This document shows, piece after piece, positions 63,443-64,000 of a stretch of DNA of 64,000 bases. The stretch comes from Clostridium drakei (GTDB taxonomy: Bacteria > Bacillota > Clostridia > Clostridiales > Clostridiaceae), in the NCBI RefSeq assembly GCF_000633595.2, contig NZ_JIBU02000009.1, positions 62,001-126,000 of the forward strand, in the 5' to 3' direction. A program made the position numbers and the translations under genes. Every line of letters begins with the position of its first letter. Positions within the stretch are counted from its first letter, which is position 1. The notes beneath the pieces were generated by a model. That model worked only from the letters and a program-made list of their open reading frames with translations. It had not been told where the DNA came from and ran no database searches.

Positions 63443-64000
63443 ATGAAAAATGTTTCTATCGTGGATGTAGCAAAACAAGCAGGAGTTTCGGTTACCACTG
63501 TCTCGCGTATAATAAATAATGTTAATTATCCAGTAGCGGCAAGTACACGTGAAAAAGTATTGAAAGTAATTGATGAATTACAATACACACCCAATAAAGC
63601 TGCTCAGGGTTTAAAGAGAAAGTTTAGCGATATTATAGGTCTAATTGTAAGAGATGTTTCAGATTCTTATTTTGGAGAAATAGCTAATGGAGTAACTAAT
63701 AGAGCTAGTGAACTTGGTTATTTGTCTTTTGTCTGTAATACAGGACGTAATCCTGAAGATGAATTAAGGTATCATTATCATCTTTGGCAGCATAGAGTAA
63801 AAGGTATAATAGTAGCTGGTGGAGGATTTGATCAGTCGGATTATAAACAAAAGCTGGAGAATCAAGTTGTAAGATATGAAAAATATGGCTTAAAAATTGT
63901 ATCATTGGCTCCTCAAGGTATTGAAATTCCTTATGTGATGATAAATGATTTTGATGCTGGTAAGAAAGTTACTGAATATTTAATTCAACGAAGACATACA
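63443..64000 (+). CDS. LacI-family regulator 2 (3' end outside window)
   Basis: The first 186 codons. HTH SIVDVAKQAGVSVTTVSRII is the same as in LacI 1 apart from one conservative change before the recognition helix; the hinge helix and effector domain are also highly similar (about 85-90% by eye). ATG 63443 follows TAGGAGAG, and an AAAACGTTTT operator lies in its 5' region. It should bind the same sites as LacI 1. Frame stays open to the window edge. It probably controls the flanking carrier and perhaps further lyase/MFS genes to the right. Confidence 0.92.
   Translation, partial: MKNVSIVDVAKQAGVSVTTVSRIINNVNYPVAASTREKVLKVIDELQYTPNKAAQGLKRKFSDIIGLIVRDVSDSYFGEIANGVTNRASELGYLSFVCNTGRNPEDELRYHYHLWQHRVKGIIVAGGGFDQSDYKQKLENQVVRYEKYGLKIVSLAPQGIEIPYVMINDFDAGKKVTEYLIQRRHT

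Overview
The window is AT-rich, with short intergenic gaps, AGGAGG-type ribosome binding sites, frequent TTG and GTG starts, and intrinsic terminators after most transcription units. Gene content (fused Fe-S L-serine dehydratase, Fe-S aldo/keto reductase, iron-sulfur flavoprotein, LTA synthase, many two-component systems) points to an anaerobic low-GC Gram-positive bacterium, most likely a chromosome of Clostridium in the broad sense. No rRNA, tRNA, CRISPR array or intact insertion sequence was seen. The species cannot be named from the sequence.

Layout. 1-3.0 kb (minus): the N-terminal 1006 codons of a long SF1 helicase-like ATPase. 3.2-8.2 kb: macrodomain protein, an OmpR-type two-component pair and an LTA-synthase-type sulfatase. 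8.3-11.3 kb: HAD phosphatase, three small unknown genes and an MntR-like regulator. 11.3-15.2 kb: a GlnK/GlnL-like two-component system divergent from a glutamate/dicarboxylate symporter, followed by two long palindromic elements (15.26-15.82 kb). 15.9-24.97 kb: acetyltransferase, lipoprotein, cysS behind a Cys-codon leader with a complete attenuator, LysR/MFS divergent pair, a potassium channel with a large insert, AlaX and MobA.

25-34 kb is a carbohydrate locus: GntR regulator, split transketolase, SDR dehydrogenase, ACS-family transporter, class II ketose-bisphosphate aldolase, flavin-reductase-like protein, RpiB and a phosphofructokinase paralogue. Transketolase, RpiB, PFK and aldolase would suffice for the sedoheptulose-1,7-bisphosphate form of the non-oxidative pentose phosphate pathway; no transaldolase is present. 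34-48 kb: two decayed gene remnants, a methyltransferase, a VanRS-like pair with a TVP38-type membrane protein, an arylsulfotransferase-family gene that looks out of place, topoisomerase III, Fe-S aldo/keto reductase, a DUF2156 protein, an Fe-S flavoprotein, L-serine dehydratase and a TetR regulator.

48-64 kb is the most distinctive region: a duplicated catabolic locus with two near-identical DapA-family lyases, three related MFS carriers, malic enzyme, DUF554 protein, FAH-family hydrolase, chemoreceptor and two LacI regulators with the same recognition helix. Three promoters share one design: TTGACA-N17-TATAAT with one AAAACGTTTT-type operator in the spacer and a second centred 27 bp downstream. 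The substrate is unknown, and the locus probably continues past the right edge.

The strongest candidates for something undescribed are the cysteine leader-peptide attenuator in front of cysS (17.6-17.75 kb) and the twin-LacI lyase/transporter locus. Identifications rest on motif and family recognition by eye; no database search or folding program was run.
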